From Shewanella sp. NIFS-20-20 (lineage in GTDB: Bacteria > Pseudomonadota > Gammaproteobacteria > Enterobacterales > Shewanellaceae), in contig NZ_JAHUTT010000019.1 of the NCBI RefSeq assembly GCF_019209865.1, forward strand, positions 1-59,163: a stretch of 59,163 nucleotides of DNA, given 5' to 3'. The number at the start of each line of letters is the position of its first letter. Position 1 is the first letter of the stretch. Below are positions 1-9,138 of the stretch, piece after piece. Below the pieces are notes generated by a model. It was not told where the DNA came from. It saw nothing but the letters and a program-made list of their open reading frames with translations, and did no database searches. The translations under genes and the position numbers were made by a program.

Positions 1-43
1 GATTGATATGAGTACGCGCCAAAGCTTCTGAAAGTTGCATAAA

Positions 44-74
44 AAAATCCGATGACAAGGGGTCATCGGATTTT
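44..74. terminator. Bidirectional intrinsic terminator
   Basis: A 13-bp perfect inverted repeat (44-56 and 62-74, loop AAGGG) is flanked by a run of A on the left and ends in TTTT on the right, so it can stop transcription in both directions. It lies beyond the 3' end of ovoA and probably separates it from a gene left of the window. Confidence 0.8.
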
Positions 75-154
75 GATCCTTTCAGTGAGATCGTCAAGCG
101 ATCTGTCTTAACTGATCGGCATTACGCAATAGCGGGCTTTTTTTGGTGCTGATT

Positions 155-2260
155 CTAGCGGCGTTTGCGCCAAATACTCATTTGACTAATGGTATGTTGA
201 AACTTGCGCTTGGTTTCTCTAATGACAAAGGGAATGTCCTTAACCGCCACCAATTCAAAGTCCTGATGCAGCGCCTCATTGAGACCATCAAGGCTGGTGA
301 AACTCTCACCATCACGTTTAAATCCACCAAGCCAATGATGTTTCTCTGTGTATTGCTCCAGCCAAGTGTAGGGCGATAAGATCACCAAATAACCATGACT
401 ATTAAGCCGTGATGGCATATCCGTTAAAAACTGCTTCGGGTCGGCTAAGCGGTCGATTAAGTTGGCGGCATAAATCAAATCGTAGCCGTGAAACCTTGGC
501 TTGAGATTGCAGGCATCGCCTTGCATAAAATGGATCTGGTCGACTAAATCTTGGTAGCCCAGCTGGGCGAGACTGGTGCTTTTGAACTCTTGTAAATCGC
601 CTTCGGAGGTGATGGTCCAGCGTTTTTGCCCGTGCTGACAGAGCTCAACGGCTTGCGAGATAAATCGCGCAGAAAAATCAATGGCATCCACTTGTTGATA
701 ATGTTTGGCCAATTCAAAACTGGCTCGCCCTACCGAGCAACCAATATCAAGTGCTTTGAGGGTGCGTGCGGGCTCAATCTCAGCCATAAAGCTCGCGACG
801 GCATTGACACAAAAATTGTCGACGCCGAAATGACTGGCACCATAATGAAACTCTAAATATTGCGAGATGAGCTCATCGGTTTCGTAAATATTGGTGACCT
901 CTGTGGTCGGCAAGGCTTGCGCCGAGCGAACATATCGAAAGCCGGCGTGTTGATAGAAGTGGCGGCGAAACGCATAGCGACTCGATTGTTGCATCTCGTT
1001 GCCGGTCGAGATCCAACTCCCCCCTTTGATCAGATTATGACGGCCATCAAAGGTCGGGGTTGAGAAGTCATCATACATAGGATGCACCTCAAAACCGTTA
1101 AAGCCGCTAATGGTGGTTTCGGTCCATTGCCAGACATTGCCTATTACATCAAAGAAGCCATGGTGTTCAAATCGATTGACTGGACAAGATGAGGCGAAGT
1201 GGGCCAAGCCAAGATTCGCCGGGATCTCATCCCAATCTTGGCTATCACCGCTGACCTGTTGGCGTAAACAATACCATTCGGCTTCGGTGGGGAGGCGGAG
1301 CGTGATTTGGCGAACCTCACTGAGATAATGACAGAATGCTTTGGCTTCTAAGTAGTTGACCTCCACTGGCCAATTGAGGGGCAGGGGAATTTCTTGGCAG
1401 AGATTACGTTGCCACCATTGCCCCTGATGCTGGCGCCAAAATCTGGGGTGTTGCGCTTGGGTGTAACTCAGCCATTGCTGGCCCTCTGGGGTCCACCAAC
1501 GCTTGGTTTGGTAGCCCCCAGCGTCAACAAAGGCCAAGAATTCTTGGTTACTCACTAAGTATTGGCTCGCCTCAAAGTCGTCGACTGTGAGTTGGTGGTG
1601 GCCATATTCATTATCCCAGCCATAAGTCATATCCTGCGGGGATTTGCCAAGAGTGATGTTCTGCCCCGCTTGCCGGCGCAATGAGTTACAAGGGGCTGGG
1701 CCTACGCTGTCGCATGCCGCCCAATCATTGACGCAACTGAGCATGGCTAGCGGCAGTTGGCGCATGATGACGGAGGATGTCTCTAAATGGATGCGCTCAT
1801 GCTCAATGCCCATTAAAATTAACCAAGCAGGGCTATCTGGAGTAATGGGCAGCGTCAATTCCAGCAGGTCAATGACTTGATTGACGCAGTCACATACTTG
1901 CTGGCGATAAGCCTTCACCTCGGCGATGGTCGGCCATTGATAATGTTGGCTGTCGACGTCATCCCAACTCATTTCGTCGACACCAATGGCGAACATGGAT
2001 TCCAAATCGGGGTTGAGACGCGAGTCTATGAGTCTGGCAAGCTTAAGTTTATTGATATAAAAGCTGGCGGTATGGCCATAATAAAAAATCAGCGGGTGTC
2101 TTAAGGGTTCGGCTTTAATAAAGTAAGCCTCATCATCAATAATGAGATCAAACAGGGCTTGGTATTGCTGCCATGTGTGGTTGAAATAGCGTTTTATCTC
2201 AGCGCGCTTACCGTCAATGGTTGAGCCATTTAACAGAATACTTTGATTGGTTTTGGTCAC
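155..2260 (-). CDS. ovoA: Ovothiol synthase OvoA (5-histidylcysteine sulfoxide synthase with C-terminal methyltransferase)
   Basis: OvoA joins cysteine to the histidine imidazole oxidatively using non-haem iron; the C-terminal domain then N-methylates the 5-thiohistidine, giving ovothiol, a cytoplasmic antioxidant thiol. Counting from the chosen start, an N-terminal DinB-like domain carries the iron motif HERIHLE at residues 154-160. A formylglycine-enzyme/sulfatase-modifying-factor domain (KGGSWIS, FRRHF, GFRYV) follows, and then a SAM methyltransferase domain with the glycine-rich loop LDIGCSVG near residue 500. Methyltransferase-fused OvoA proteins are about this long. The frame is open back to a TTG at 2326, but I prefer the GTG at 2260 because AAGGA sits 6 nt upstream and the protein then begins VTKTNQS. 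The gene appears monocistronic. EgtB is the nearest alternative, but the fused methyltransferase favours OvoA. Confidence 0.92.
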   Translation of the reverse strand: MTKTNQSILLNGSTIDGKRAEIKRYFNHTWQQYQALFDLIIDDEAYFIKAEPLRHPLIFYYGHTASFYINKLKLARLIDSRLNPDLESMFAIGVDEMSWDDVDSQHYQWPTIAEVKAYRQQVCDCVNQVIDLLELTLPITPDSPAWLILMGIEHERIHLETSSVIMRQLPLAMLSCVNDWAACDSVGPAPCNSLRRQAGQNITLGKSPQDMTYGWDNEYGHHQLTVDDFEASQYLVSNQEFLAFVDAGGYQTKRWWTPEGQQWLSYTQAQHPRFWRQHQGQWWQRNLCQEIPLPLNWPVEVNYLEAKAFCHYLSEVRQITLRLPTEAEWYCLRQQVSGDSQDWDEIPANLGLAHFASSCPVNRFEHHGFFDVIGNVWQWTETTISGFNGFEVHPMYDDFSTPTFDGRHNLIKGGSWISTGNEMQQSSRYAFRRHFYQHAGFRYVRSAQALPTTEVTNIYETDELISQYLEFHYGASHFGVDNFCVNAVASFMAEIEPARTLKALDIGCSVGRASFELAKHYQQVDAIDFSARFISQAVELCQHGQKRWTITSEGDLQEFKSTSLAQLGYQDLVDQIHFMQGDACNLKPRFHGYDLIYAANLIDRLADPKQFLTDMPSRLNSHGYLVILSPYTWLEQYTEKHHWLGGFKRDGESFTSLDGLNEALHQDFELVAVKDIPFVIRETKRKFQHTISQMSIWRKRR

Positions 2261-2423
2261 GTGCCGTCCTTGAGTTACCTGCTTGTGCAAATAATATACT
2301 CTAACGGGTTTAACCTGTAATACCAATGCTCTTTACTCACAAAGACGGGCTAAGTGTTAGGCTTAGGGCAAGGTGGCTAAGTCCATACACTCAGGGTGGT
2401 CGTGAGAATAACGGCCACGCAAA

Positions 2424-2455
2424 AAAGTTTAGTGAATGCTAGTTCACTAAACTTT
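2424..2455 (-). terminator. Intrinsic terminator downstream of the small secreted protein gene
   Basis: Perfect 13-bp arms (2424-2436 and 2443-2455) surround a 6-nt loop. On the minus strand the hairpin is followed by six T, so it ends the transcript of the gene at 2511-2804 before ovoA. Confidence 0.8.
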
Positions 2456-2510
2456 ACTCGCGGCGTGGTGATACCGGTGCATTAGCTCTGCAGTGGCAAG
2501 ATGTTAGGTA

Positions 2511-2804
2511 TTATTGATTGGCAACCAGATAAGTTCGGCGATAATCATAGACTTGATTTAAGTGAAGCATATCACTGAGGCTGGCGGTCAGCGGTTGACC
2601 TTGGCTATCAAATTTACTGACTTTCGCTTGAACAAAATCAATCACGAAAATAGGTGCCGATGGCTGAATGGTTGCCGCGTCGAGTTGTTGCTGAATTTGC
2701 TTGGCATTGCAATCATTACAGACCAATTCGGTAGCGAGTAAATTCGAGCTAAATAATGGTGCCATTAAGATGGCTGCACTTAGACTTGCTTTGATGAAAT
2801 TCAT
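2511..2804 (-). CDS. Small secreted protein of unknown function with a CNDC motif
   Basis: I do not recognise this 97-residue protein. A typical signal peptide (residues 1-25, hydrophobic core AAILMAPLFSSNLLA, cleavage after LLA) points to export. The mature part begins with a C-x-x-C pair (CNDC, about residues 29-32), followed by a short helical segment, and it ends in a Tyr/Arg-rich tail. The CxxC could be redox-active or bind metal, but no thioredoxin fold is evident at this length. A strong Shine-Dalgarno (GGAGGGG, 2809-2815 on the minus strand) supports the ATG. A CRP-type site lies immediately upstream, and an intrinsic terminator follows the gene. Confidence 0.7.
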   Translation of the reverse strand: MNFIKASLSAAILMAPLFSSNLLATELVCNDCNAKQIQQQLDAATIQPSAPIFVIDFVQAKVSKFDSQGQPLTASLSDMLHLNQVYDYRRTYLVANQ

Positions 2805-2820
2805 AAAACCCCTCCCAAAA

Positions 2821-2836
2821 TGTGATAATGATCACA
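2821..2836 (-). promoter_or_regulatory. Near-consensus CRP (cAMP receptor protein) binding site
   Basis: The sequence TGTGATAATGATCACA matches the CRP core TGTGA-N6-TCACA perfectly and continues with AAA on the left flank. It lies 17 nt from the start codon of the 2511-2804 gene and directly abuts its ribosome binding site. That position would suit repression by occlusion better than class I or II activation. Confidence 0.75.
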
Positions 2837-3218
2837 GATAGCTTACTGTAAACGAAGTGTTGCATTCCAGTGCCTATTTGTGAATTTATGCTTAAATAGC
2901 CCGCAAACCAAGCGCCAATAGGTTTAGCGCAAATGTAACGAATTGTTTCGCATATCTCATTGTTAATATTAGGTTTTTATTAATTAGCTTGCTGTTTTGT
3001 TGCCAAGGTAGCTGCGAGGCTGTCTGGCTGTCAGCGCTGAATCATGGCGTGCTCAGGGGAGGGGGGGGGCTGGACTGAGGCTTTGCATCAGATTGGCATG
3101 GCAACGCCAGTGCTTATTTATAAGTTATTGTTTTAGTTAATTATGATTTACTGGCTTCGCTTTATTTTCACTCGGCATATTGCTAGTTTATTCCAGTGTC
3201 TTACTTGGAGGCGTGCGC
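2837..3218. other. Intergenic region with a nine-G homopolymer
   Basis: No gene is evident here. The stretch is AT-rich around 2940-3000 and contains an uninterrupted run of nine G (3061-3069), preceded by GGGGA. It must hold the promoter of the PDZ gene at 3219, but I cannot place a convincing -35/-10 pair. Confidence 0.5.
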
Positions 3219-3986
3219 ATGAAATCGTTGACTGTTATTCGCTATGTAGTCGCCATTGCCGTAGGTTTTACGGCCGCTAAGCTATTGGATGTTAATGAAC
3301 CAGCCTCCTTGGCAGCGCCTTGCGCTGAGTCAAGTGGTGAGGGTGAATTGTTACGATTGCGCCAAGAGAGCCGTATGCAACAGCAAGAGATTGAGTGGCT
3401 ATTACGTATGGTCAAAGCGGGATTGAGCGGCAATATGTCTGAGCATATGCAAACCTATCGAGAGCGACCACTGGCGAGTCAATCACAAGCTGTGGCGCCA
3501 ATGAATGACATGGACCCTGTTAGCCAGCGTCAGCAAGTGGCTGCTGCCATGGTGAAACGCACTCAAATGGCCGATGTGGCGTTGCAAAAACAAGCGTTGG
3601 CGGAAGGTTGGGCCATTGATGGTCAACTGGCTAATGAACGCCGCGCCTTGTGGCAACAAGCCAAAGACAGTTTGAGCGAACAAGAATACATGCATGGCTT
3701 ATTTCGTGCTCATTTACCTAATGTCATGTATGTGGGGAGCGTTAGCGCTGAGATTGCGGCGCAGTCAGGGGTCAAGCGCGGCGATATTTTAAAACGAGTG
3801 AATGGGGTGCGAGTATTTAGTCGGGATGATTTACGTCAACAATTAATGGGGATTGATCGCCAGGCCAGTGTCGAGTTAGTGCTCGATCAGCAAGGGCAAT
3901 CATTAGTGACCGTCGTGAATGATATCAGCCAACATTTTGAATTTTACGGTGAATCTATCGCGGTACCATCCACTATTTACCCGTAA
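3219..3986 (+). CDS. Membrane-anchored PDZ-domain protein
   Basis: This 255-residue protein has one N-terminal hydrophobic segment (about residues 5-22, VIRYVVAIAVGFTAAKLLDV) that would anchor it in the inner membrane. A Gln-rich, partly coiled region follows, and the C-terminus is a PDZ domain (about 165-245) with the peptide-binding strand VMYVGSV and the SGVKRGDILKRVNGV element. No protease triad is present, so it is probably a scaffold or adaptor rather than a DegS/RseP-type protease. The frame is open from a TTG at 3180. I chose the ATG at 3219 because GGAGGCG precedes it and the hydrophobic segment then starts properly. The specific partner is unknown. Confidence 0.75.
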   Translation: MKSLTVIRYVVAIAVGFTAAKLLDVNEPASLAAPCAESSGEGELLRLRQESRMQQQEIEWLLRMVKAGLSGNMSEHMQTYRERPLASQSQAVAPMNDMDPVSQRQQVAAAMVKRTQMADVALQKQALAEGWAIDGQLANERRALWQQAKDSLSEQEYMHGLFRAHLPNVMYVGSVSAEIAAQSGVKRGDILKRVNGVRVFSRDDLRQQLMGIDRQASVELVLDQQGQSLVTVVNDISQHFEFYGESIAVPSTIYP

Positions 3987-3988
3987 AA

Positions 3989-4009
3989 ACGCCCTGCAAA
4001 GCAGGGCGT
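3989..4009. terminator. Convergent bidirectional terminator between the PDZ gene and glnA
   Basis: The hairpin has arms ACGCCCTGC (3989-3997) and GCAGGGCGT (4001-4009) with an AAA loop. It lies between two convergent genes. T-tracts are short, but the A run on the left gives Us to the glnA transcript. Confidence 0.75.
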
Positions 4010-4031
4010 AAACACGGTATGTTAGTGTCGA

Positions 4032-5441
4032 TTACAGGCTGTAATACATTTCAAATTCAAGCGGGTGAGTGGTGCGTGATATGCGCTCGGCTTCGGCAGT
4101 CTTCAGGGTAATGTAGGAGTCGATAAAGTCATTGGTGAATACACCACCACGCGTTAAGAACTCGCGATCGGCATCTAAGTGAGCTAATGCATCTTCCAGT
4201 GAGGTGGCCACTTGTGGGATCTCAGCGGCTTCTTCCGCAGGCAGATCATACAAGTCTTTATCCATGGCTTCGCCTGGGTGAATTTTGTTTTGAATACCAT
4301 CAAGACCAGCCATCAACAAGGCCGAGAAACCTAAGTATGGGTTGGCATGTGGATCAGGAAAGCGTGCTTCGATTCGACGCGCTTTCGGGCTTGGAACCAC
4401 TGGGATACGGATAGAAGCACTGCGGTTACGAGCGGAATAGGCCAACATGACTGGGGCTTCAAAATGAGGCACTAAGCGCTTGTAAGAGTTGGTGCTTGGG
4501 TTCGTAAACGCATTGATTGCGCGAGCATGCTTAATGATACCGCCAATATAGTAAAGTGCAGTTTCACTGAGACCTGCATACTTGTCACCCGCGAACAAGT
4601 TAACCCCATCTTTAGATAATGACTGATGCACATGCATACCGCTGCCATTATCACCAACAATAGGCTTAGGCATGAAAGTGGCGGTCTTGCCATAAGCGTG
4701 AGCCATATTATGAACTACATACTTAAGGATTTGGATTTCGTCAGCTTTCTTGGTCAGGGTATTAAAACGGGTGGCAATTTCGTTTTGACCGGCCGTGGCG
4801 ACTTCATGGTGATGCGCTTCAACCACTTGACCCATTTCTTCCAGCACCAAACACATGGCGCTACGTAAATCTTGTGATGAGTCAACCGGCGCCACTGGGA
4901 AGTAACCGCCTTTAACCATAGGGCGATGACCCGTGTTGCCACCTTCGTAGCTAGTGCCAGAGTTCCAAGCGGCTTCTTTGGCGTCAATCTTAACAAAACA
5001 ACCTGACATGTCAGTGCCGAAGCGTACATCGTCAAACAGGAAGAATTCTGGCTCAGGACCGACTAATACGGTGTCAGCAATGCCGGTGGCGCGTAAATAT
5101 TCTTCTGCTTTTTTGGCGATAGAGCGCGGATCGCGGTTGTAACCTTGCATGGTGCCTGGCTCTAAAATGTCACAGCGCAACAGGGCAGTGGTTTCTTCAG
5201 TGAAAGGATCTAATAAGAAGGTATCAGGATCTGGCATTAATACCATGTCAGACTCATTGATGCCTTTCCAACCGGTAATCGAGGAACCGTCGAACATTTT
5301 ACCGTCTTCAAAAAAGTCAGCATCGACCTGGTGAGTTGGGATCGATACGTGCTGTTCTTTACCTTTGGTATCGGTAAAACGTAAATCTACAAATTTTACT
5401 TCATGTTCTGCTAATTGTTGTAAAACTGCTTCGTACGACAT
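4032..5441 (-). CDS. glnA: Glutamine synthetase type I
   Basis: GlnA makes glutamine from glutamate, ammonia and ATP as a cytoplasmic dodecamer and is the centre of ammonia assimilation. At 469 residues it has the length of GSI-beta. Visible elements are the beta-grasp signature region [11 protein letters not shown] near residue 52, the ATP-site stretch [16 protein letters not shown], the glutamate-site region NRSASIRIP, and the adenylylation-site tyrosine in DKDLYDLP near residue 400. This marks an enzyme controlled by GlnE. A ribosome binding site (GGAGG) precedes the ATG. A sigma54 promoter and two NtrC-type sites lie upstream, divergent from typA. The glnL/glnG genes are not adjacent in this window. 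Confidence 0.98.
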   Translation of the reverse strand: MSYEAVLQQLAEHEVKFVDLRFTDTKGKEQHVSIPTHQVDADFFEDGKMFDGSSITGWKGINESDMVLMPDPDTFLLDPFTEETTALLRCDILEPGTMQGYNRDPRSIAKKAEEYLRATGIADTVLVGPEPEFFLFDDVRFGTDMSGCFVKIDAKEAAWNSGTSYEGGNTGHRPMVKGGYFPVAPVDSSQDLRSAMCLVLEEMGQVVEAHHHEVATAGQNEIATRFNTLTKKADEIQILKYVVHNMAHAYGKTATFMPKPIVGDNGSGMHVHQSLSKDGVNLFAGDKYAGLSETALYYIGGIIKHARAINAFTNPSTNSYKRLVPHFEAPVMLAYSARNRSASIRIPVVPSPKARRIEARFPDPHANPYLGFSALLMAGLDGIQNKIHPGEAMDKDLYDLPAEEAAEIPQVATSLEDALAHLDADREFLTRGGVFTNDFIDSYITLKTAEAERISRTTHPLEFEMYYSL

Positions 5442-5530
5442 TGTTCAAGCCTCCGGTAGGGTCAATCGCTGACCTATTCGATTATTATTGTCTGCCAAAA
5501 ATAGCCGGCGACACGGTTTAGTTTTCTTAT

Positions 5531-5547
5531 AGCTAAAGTCGTGCCAA
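5531..5547 (-). promoter_or_regulatory. Sigma54 (RpoN) promoter of glnA
   Basis: On the minus strand the sequence TTGGCACGACTTTAGCT has the GG at -24 and GC at -12 with correct spacing, closely matching the sigma54 consensus and resembling enteric glnAp2. Transcription would start near 5520, leaving a leader of about 75 nt. Confidence 0.8.
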
Positions 5548-5609
5548 TTATTTAAGTTATTGTATGTTAAGGGGTTGCCTTGGTCTGGTGTGCGCACAGG
5601 AACGGAAGT

Positions 5610-5626
5610 TGAACCAAAATAGTGCA
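5610..5626 (-). promoter_or_regulatory. NtrC-type enhancer site, promoter-proximal
   Basis: The 17-mer TGAACCAAAATAGTGCA matches most of the NtrC palindrome TGCACCAAAATGGTGCA. Its centre is about 98 bp upstream of the predicted sigma54 start, a typical enhancer distance. Confidence 0.7.
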
Positions 5627-5660
5627 GCCGATGGCTTATTTTGGGGCAAAGCAAAACGAT

Positions 5661-5677
5661 TTCACCAAAATGGTGCG
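5661..5677 (-). promoter_or_regulatory. NtrC-type enhancer site, promoter-distal
   Basis: TTCACCAAAATGGTGCG differs from the canonical NtrC 17-mer only near its ends. Its centre is 51 bp, about five helical turns, from the proximal site, so NtrC dimers could bind both on the same DNA face. Confidence 0.75.
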
Positions 5678-5845
5678 GGCGGGGTGTTAACGCGTGTTTG
5701 GCAAAGGCTTCCATAAACGGCCAAAAAATAATCCTGTGCGATAAGGCTCTGGTAGAGTAGAATGTCCCACTTTTTATTGCAACCACTATACTGTGTAGCG
5801 GTGGCGAATACCCTTAATGCTTTTTGATGGTAAGAGGTTTTATCT

Positions 5846-7657
5846 GTGCTAGAAAAATTACGTAACATCGCAATCATTGCGCACGTTGACCATGGTAAAA
5901 CAACCTTGGTTGATAAGCTGCTGGGTCAGTCAGGCACTCTGGCTACTCGTGGCGAAGCAACTGAGCGAGTAATGGACTCCAACGATCTGGAAAAAGAACG
6001 TGGGATCACGATTCTGGCAAAGAACACTGCCATCAAATGGAATGACTACCGTATTAACATCGTTGACACTCCTGGTCACGCCGACTTCGGTGGTGAAGTA
6101 GAGCGTGTTCTGTCGATGGTTGATTCAGTATTACTTCTGGTTGATGCGGTTGACGGTCCTATGCCACAAACTCGCTTCGTAACCCAGAAAGCCTTTGCTC
6201 AAGGCCTGAAGCCAATCGTTGTTATCAACAAGATTGACCGTCCAGGTGCGCGTCCTGATTGGGTTATCGATCAAGTATTCGATTTGTTCGACAACTTGGG
6301 TGCCACGGATGAGCAGTTAGACTTCCCAGTGGTTTATGCCTCTGCATTAAACGGTTTTGCGACCTTAGATCCAGATGAAGTTAGCGATAACATGACCCCA
6401 CTGTTCCAGACTATCGTTGATCGTGTATCTCCGCCAGATGCCGATGGTGAAGGTCCATTCCAGATGCAGATTTCTCAGCTGGATTACAACTCATACGTTG
6501 GTGTTATCGGTATCGGTCGTATCAAGCGTGGTAGCATCAAAACCAACCAACAGGTCACTGTGATTGGTGCTGATGGCAAAACCCGTAACGGTAAAATGGG
6601 CCAAGTATTAGGTTACATGGGTCTGGAACGTCATGAAGTTGACGTGGCTAACGCTGGTGACATCGTGGCGATTACCGGTTTAGGCGAACTGAAGATTTCT
6701 GATACTGTGTGTGCAGCGGGTTCTGTTGAAGCTATGCCACCTTTGTCTGTCGATGAGCCTACTCTGACCATGACTTTCCAAGTAAACACCTCTCCGTTTG
6801 CTGGTAAAGAAGGTAAGTATGTGACTTCACGTAACATTCTTGAGCGTCTGCAACAAGAATTAGTCCACAACGTGGCATTGCGTGTTGAAGAAACCGATAG
6901 CCCAGATCGTTTCCGCGTGTCTGGCCGTGGTGAACTGCACTTATCTATCTTGATTGAAAACATGCGTCGTGAAGGTTATGAATTAGCCGTGTCACGTCCT
7001 GAAGTAATCATCAAGGATATCGATGGCGTTAAATGCGAACCTTACGAAAACTTAACTGTTGACGTGGAAGAAGAGCATCAAGGTAGCGTGATCGAGAAGC
7101 TGGGTACCCGTAAAGCTGACATGAAAGACATGCAGTTGGATGGCAAGGGTCGTGTGCGTATCGACTTCGTTATCCCAAGCCGTGGCTTAATCGGTTTCCA
7201 AACTGAATTTATGACCGCCACCTCTGGTACTGGTCTGCTGTACCATAGCTTTGATCATTACGGTCCACACAAGGGCGGTGATATTGGTCAACGCGCTAAC
7301 GGTGTATTGATTTCTAATGCGACTGGTAAGGCACTGACATTCGCTCTGTACGGTCTGCAAGACCGTGGTCGTTTGTTTATTGGCCACGCGGCCGAAGTTT
7401 ACGAAGGCCAAGTTGTTGGTATTCACAGCCGCTCTAACGACCTGACAGTTAACTGTCTGAAAGGTAAGCAGCTGACCAACATGCGTGCCTCTGGTACTGA
7501 CGAAGCTCAAGTACTGACTCCACCCATCCTGATGAGCTTGGAGCAAGCGCTTGAGTTCATCGATGATGATGAATTGGTTGAAGTAACTCCTAAGAGTGTG
7601 CGTGTACGTAAGCGTCACTTGACTGAAAACGATCGTAAGCGCGCTAGCCGCGGTTAA
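5846..7657 (+). CDS. typA: Ribosome-associated GTPase TypA/BipA
   Basis: TypA is a translational GTPase of the EF-G family that helps 50S assembly and growth at low temperature or under stress. At 603 residues it is full length. The P-loop is AHVDHGKTT near residue 12, the switch-II element [10 protein letters not shown], and the NKID base-recognition motif; EF-G-like domains III and V and the BipA-specific C-terminal domain follow. The start is a GTG preceded by AAGAGG; the next residues, [16 protein letters not shown], are the usual TypA N-terminus. It is transcribed away from glnA, an arrangement also seen in enteric bacteria. A strong terminator ends the gene. Confidence 0.98.
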   Translation: MLEKLRNIAIIAHVDHGKTTLVDKLLGQSGTLATRGEATERVMDSNDLEKERGITILAKNTAIKWNDYRINIVDTPGHADFGGEVERVLSMVDSVLLLVDAVDGPMPQTRFVTQKAFAQGLKPIVVINKIDRPGARPDWVIDQVFDLFDNLGATDEQLDFPVVYASALNGFATLDPDEVSDNMTPLFQTIVDRVSPPDADGEGPFQMQISQLDYNSYVGVIGIGRIKRGSIKTNQQVTVIGADGKTRNGKMGQVLGYMGLERHEVDVANAGDIVAITGLGELKISDTVCAAGSVEAMPPLSVDEPTLTMTFQVNTSPFAGKEGKYVTSRNILERLQQELVHNVALRVEETDSPDRFRVSGRGELHLSILIENMRREGYELAVSRPEVIIKDIDGVKCEPYENLTVDVEEEHQGSVIEKLGTRKADMKDMQLDGKGRVRIDFVIPSRGLIGFQTEFMTATSGTGLLYHSFDHYGPHKGGDIGQRANGVLISNATGKALTFALYGLQDRGRLFIGHAAEVYEGQVVGIHSRSNDLTVNCLKGKQLTNMRASGTDEAQVLTPPILMSLEQALEFIDDDELVEVTPKSVRVRKRHLTENDRKRASRG

Positions 7658-7689
7658 TATCGTCACTCGCTAATCGAGTGGTTCAGCAA

Positions 7690-7719
7690 AAGCCCCGCCT
7701 AGGTAACTAGGCGGGGCTT
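7690..7719 (+). terminator. Intrinsic terminator of typA
   Basis: The GC-rich 13-bp stem (AAGCCCCGCCTAG at 7690-7702, CTAGGCGGGGCTT at 7707-7719) has a GTAA loop and is followed by T residues. It may also serve the convergent gene ending at 7740. Confidence 0.9.
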
Positions 7720-7739
7720 TTTGTTAGCAACACTGGCTT

Positions 7740-8954
7740 CTAGATGCCAAGCTGGTCGATAAACGATAGTAGATACATTCTTAACTCAATGGGGGTTTGG
7801 CTGTTCCAGACACCAGCCAATAACGCCAGCAAGGGCACCACCAGCAATAATGTCAGTAATAACATCCCTAGGCCGCGGTGTGATAAGCGTGAGCCGTTGA
7901 ACCATCTCAACCCTAACGCTTGCTTTTTCGGGCATGCCGCCACGCAGCGCAGGCAGGCTTGGCATTCATCGCTATGCACTGTTTGCAGGCGATGTACGGC
8001 AATATTGGCAGGGCAAGCACGGCTGCATTTATCGCAAGACAAGCCTTGACTGTTAAGGCAAAGCATTGGTTGACGCCTAACTTTTAATAGGCTGAAAACA
8101 CTGACAATGCCTAACAAGGCGCCATAGGGGCATATATAGCGGCAAAAGCCTTGGCGGCGCCATAAGGCAATGAGCAAGATGGCAGACATCACCAGTAAGC
8201 CCACTGTGGTGGGCTGTAAAAAGAAATATGCCATTTTGACATCGGCCATCTTGTGATAACCGCTGGCAAGGTAGTTGGGCAGCGCTATGGAGGGGAGGCC
8301 TAACACCACGATATACAAGAGCGCCGTAAGTAGCAGGTATTTGGCCATGCGCAAAGGCCAGTCAATCCAAGCTGGAGCAGTGTAATCGCGTGGAAATGCC
8401 CGTTTGCGTAATTGATAGAGATACTCACCAGCCAGTCCCAATGGGCAGGCCCAGCCGCAGAATGCTCGCTTGCAGATGAGCCCTGTCAATAACACGCTGA
8501 CTAACATGACGAGGGCGGCAGGGTGGTGAACATCTAGAGCGTGATGCTCAATGAAGGTTCTTAATTGAATGCCGGCCGCAATGGGCAGAAAAGCATCGAC
8601 CACATTAGGCCGGGCTAGCCAAGGCTCAATTCCTTGGCTCAGTTGCCATAAATGAACGCTGTACTGCAATGCGACGAGAAGCAACGATAGGCATAATAGG
8701 TGCTGAATGGCCTTTCGCAGCGGGTTAATCCTGACTTCGCTGGTGAGCCATTCTGGTTTCGCAAACTTGATCACTAACAAGCTCGCTGCCGCGATAAGTA
8801 AGCTGAGTAGTAGCGTCATACTCAAGCTAATGATGACGCTGGTAACGGCTAATGCAGCTGTTGCCCAAGCGCCATATTGGCGCCCACTAAAGGCCAGTTG
8901 TGAGCCTATATAGGCTAATGCCAACATGATGGTTAGAGATTCAATCACACTCAT
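7740..8954 (-). CDS. Polytopic membrane 4Fe-4S protein (NapH/YccM-like)
   Basis: This 404-residue inner-membrane protein probably passes electrons between the quinol pool and a periplasmic or cytoplasmic partner. Several hydrophobic helices alternate with cysteine clusters. CGWACPLG and CRYICPYG are the paired motifs of the NapH/NosR/CcoG group. They are followed by two ferredoxin-type clusters (CDKCSRACP and CQACLRCVAACP) and a final transmembrane helix. There is no FMN-binding domain as in NosR. The gene stands alone, so its redox partner is not visible. Overlapping inverted repeats (CACAAT/ATTGTG at 8975-8989 and GACTC/GAGTC at 8989-9000) lie just upstream and may be operators. Confidence 0.75.
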   Translation of the reverse strand: MSVIESLTIMLALAYIGSQLAFSGRQYGAWATAALAVTSVIISLSMTLLLSLLIAAASLLVIKFAKPEWLTSEVRINPLRKAIQHLLCLSLLLVALQYSVHLWQLSQGIEPWLARPNVVDAFLPIAAGIQLRTFIEHHALDVHHPAALVMLVSVLLTGLICKRAFCGWACPLGLAGEYLYQLRKRAFPRDYTAPAWIDWPLRMAKYLLLTALLYIVVLGLPSIALPNYLASGYHKMADVKMAYFFLQPTTVGLLVMSAILLIALWRRQGFCRYICPYGALLGIVSVFSLLKVRRQPMLCLNSQGLSCDKCSRACPANIAVHRLQTVHSDECQACLRCVAACPKKQALGLRWFNGSRLSHRGLGMLLLTLLLVVPLLALLAGVWNSQTPIELRMYLLSFIDQLGI

Positions 8955-9068
8955 AAAATTTAAGATTTAGAAGACACAATGCTATTGTGACTCTTGAGTC
9001 GGATTGAGGTTGCAAAGGCGAGCGCGTTTTGTGGAACTGCTCTGATTTTAAATCGCTAAATTTAAAAA

Positions 9069-9124
9069 AACGCTAACAAGATCACCACTGCGTCGTGTAG
9101 CGCTGTGGTGATCTTGTTAGCGTT
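9069..9124 (-). terminator. Long perfect hairpin terminator of the DUF2959 gene
   Basis: Perfect 20-bp arms (9069-9088 and 9105-9124) enclose a 16-nt loop. On the minus strand seven T follow, directly after the stop of the gene at 9139. Confidence 0.9.
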
Positions 9125-9138
9125 GGGGCCGATTGGGC

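Noticed and set aside
5445..5786. 113-residue minus-strand frame between glnA and typA
   Set aside because: The interval is filled by the sigma54 promoter, the NtrC sites and the glnA leader. The translation looks random and has no ribosome binding site.
6631..6963. 110-residue frame opposite typA, and similar frames opposite ponA, ygiQ, recG and selO
   Set aside because: All are shadows of conserved genes in other frames and lack independent support.
7187..7666. 159-residue open frame opposite typA
   Set aside because: It lies entirely within the antisense of a strongly conserved gene, has no ribosome binding site or recognisable domain, and is long only because of typA's codon usage.
8975..9000. 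Overlapping inverted repeats taken at first as an FNR site
   Set aside because: CACAAT/ATTGTG and GACTC/GAGTC do not match TTGAT-N4-ATCAA. I left them as unnamed possible operators.
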